A stretch of 23,300 bases of DNA from Pedobacter sp. UBA5917. GTDB taxonomy: Bacteria; Bacteroidota; Bacteroidia; Sphingobacteriales; Sphingobacteriaceae. The notes beneath the pieces are model-generated. The model was given only the letters and a program-made list of their open reading frames with translations. It was not told the DNA's origin and ran no database searches. This document shows positions 23,087 to 23,300 of this stretch, piece by piece; position 1 is the stretch's first letter; each line of letters begins with the position of its first letter. A program made the position numbers and the translations under genes. Location: positions 1 to 23,300 of the forward strand of contig NZ_DJDT01000197.1 of assembly GCF_002432345.1 (NCBI RefSeq). Direction: 5' to 3'.

Positions 23087-23112
23087 GACCACAAAGGCAC
23101 GAAGACACAAAG
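23087..23112. repeat. Short intergenic repeat GACCACAAAGGCACGAAG... (copy 2)
   Basis: It matches 13647-13672 with few differences over 26 bases, ending GACACAAAG against GGCACAAAG. Confidence 0.6.
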
Positions 23113-23180
23113 TTTTAAATGTTTTATGATTTCAATATCTTGCTTGATCGCACACTCAAGCGTTCCGTCATTCCACTGCT

Positions 23181-23200
23181 GTGGTTCGTGTCTCCACTAA
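23181..23200. repeat. Truncated GTGGTTCGTG palindrome element
   Basis: GTGGTTCGTGTCTCCACTAA is the reverse complement of TTAGTGGAGACACGAACCAC, that is, the element at 23278-23300 without its inner left arm. Confidence 0.55.
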
Positions 23201-23277
23201 TCACCAGATTGCATACAAAATATCTTATTTTAACCACGAATGCACGGAAACACGGATAACATATCGTGTAAAATAGC

Positions 23278-23300
23278 TTAGTGGTTCGTGGAGACACGAA
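23278..23300. repeat. GTGGTTCGTG-GAGA-CACGAA palindrome, cut by the right edge
   Basis: It has the same TTAGTGG...GAGACAC frame as the palindrome at 10354-10381, with compensating base changes in both arms (TCTG/CAGA replaced by TTCG/CGAA). The last four bases of the right arm would lie beyond the window. Confidence 0.6.

Larger units (their letters stand above)
22974..23300. other. Repeat cluster at the right edge, no gene
   Basis: These 327 bases carry no supportable gene. They hold the CACAAAGGCACGAAG-type repeat (23087-23112), a truncated GTGGTTCGTG element (23181-23200), another CACGAA/CACGG relative (23230-23256), and a GTGGTTCGTG-GAGA-CACGAA element cut by the window end (23278-23300). 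The stretch 22974-23086 shows nothing recognisable apart from serving as the 5' region of the AhpD-like gene. Confidence 0.7.

Noticed and set aside
22895..23200. 101-residue plus-strand open frame at the right edge
   Set aside because: It starts inside the AhpD-like gene in antisense and ends in the repeat cluster; there is no protein-like pattern.
13037..23300. Possible CRISPR array from recurring short repeats
   Set aside because: The repeats are few, dispersed over kilobases, in both orientations and without regular spacers; no cas genes are present.

Overview
The window looks like part of a pectin/galacturonate utilisation locus from a Bacteroidota bacterium, most likely Sphingobacteriaceae (Pedobacter-like). 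This rests on the protein families (a DUF4957/DUF5123-type surface protein, PL10, GH28, GH105, GH43, CE8 and CE12 enzymes), the AT-leaning sequence, the absence of strong Shine-Dalgarno sites, and short palindromic repeats between genes. The genus is inferred from sequence style, not from a marker gene.

Layout. (1) 1-3332, plus strand: the 3' end of a beta-helix surface protein cut by the left edge, with a clear terminator, then a pectin methylesterase and a rhamnogalacturonan acetylesterase. (2) 3749-19666, minus strand, eleven genes. In transcription order these are a second pectin methylesterase, GH28 polygalacturonase, GH105 unsaturated galacturonyl hydrolase with an extra C-terminal domain, PL10 pectate lyase, uxaB, uxaA, uxaC, kdgK, eda, an ExuT-type hexuronate transporter and a gapN-like dehydrogenase. 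(3) 19976-22422, plus strand: GH43 glycosidase and a second rhamnogalacturonan acetylesterase. (4) 22539-22973, minus strand: an AhpD/carboxymuconolactone decarboxylase-family protein that is probably unrelated. The rest is intergenic DNA rich in short palindromic repeats.

How it works together. Exported CE8 and CE12 esterases remove methyl and acetyl groups. PL10 and GH28 cut polygalacturonan, GH105 removes unsaturated end sugars, and GH43 probably trims neutral side chains. ExuT imports galacturonate. UxaC, UxaB and UxaA turn it into 2-keto-3-deoxygluconate, KdgK phosphorylates it, and Eda splits KDPG into pyruvate and glyceraldehyde-3-phosphate. The GapN-like enzyme may oxidise the latter to 3-phosphoglycerate. 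The isomerase route to central metabolism is therefore complete within the window. SusC/SusD, a regulator and KduI/KduD (for unsaturated uronates) are not here; SusC/SusD may lie beyond the left edge.

I see no clearly new biological system. The points most worth a second look are a non-canonical general-base position in the GapN-like enzyme, a 16-base motif shared by two promoter regions, the GH105 fusion, and several palindromic repeat families placed between genes of an otherwise compact catabolic block.
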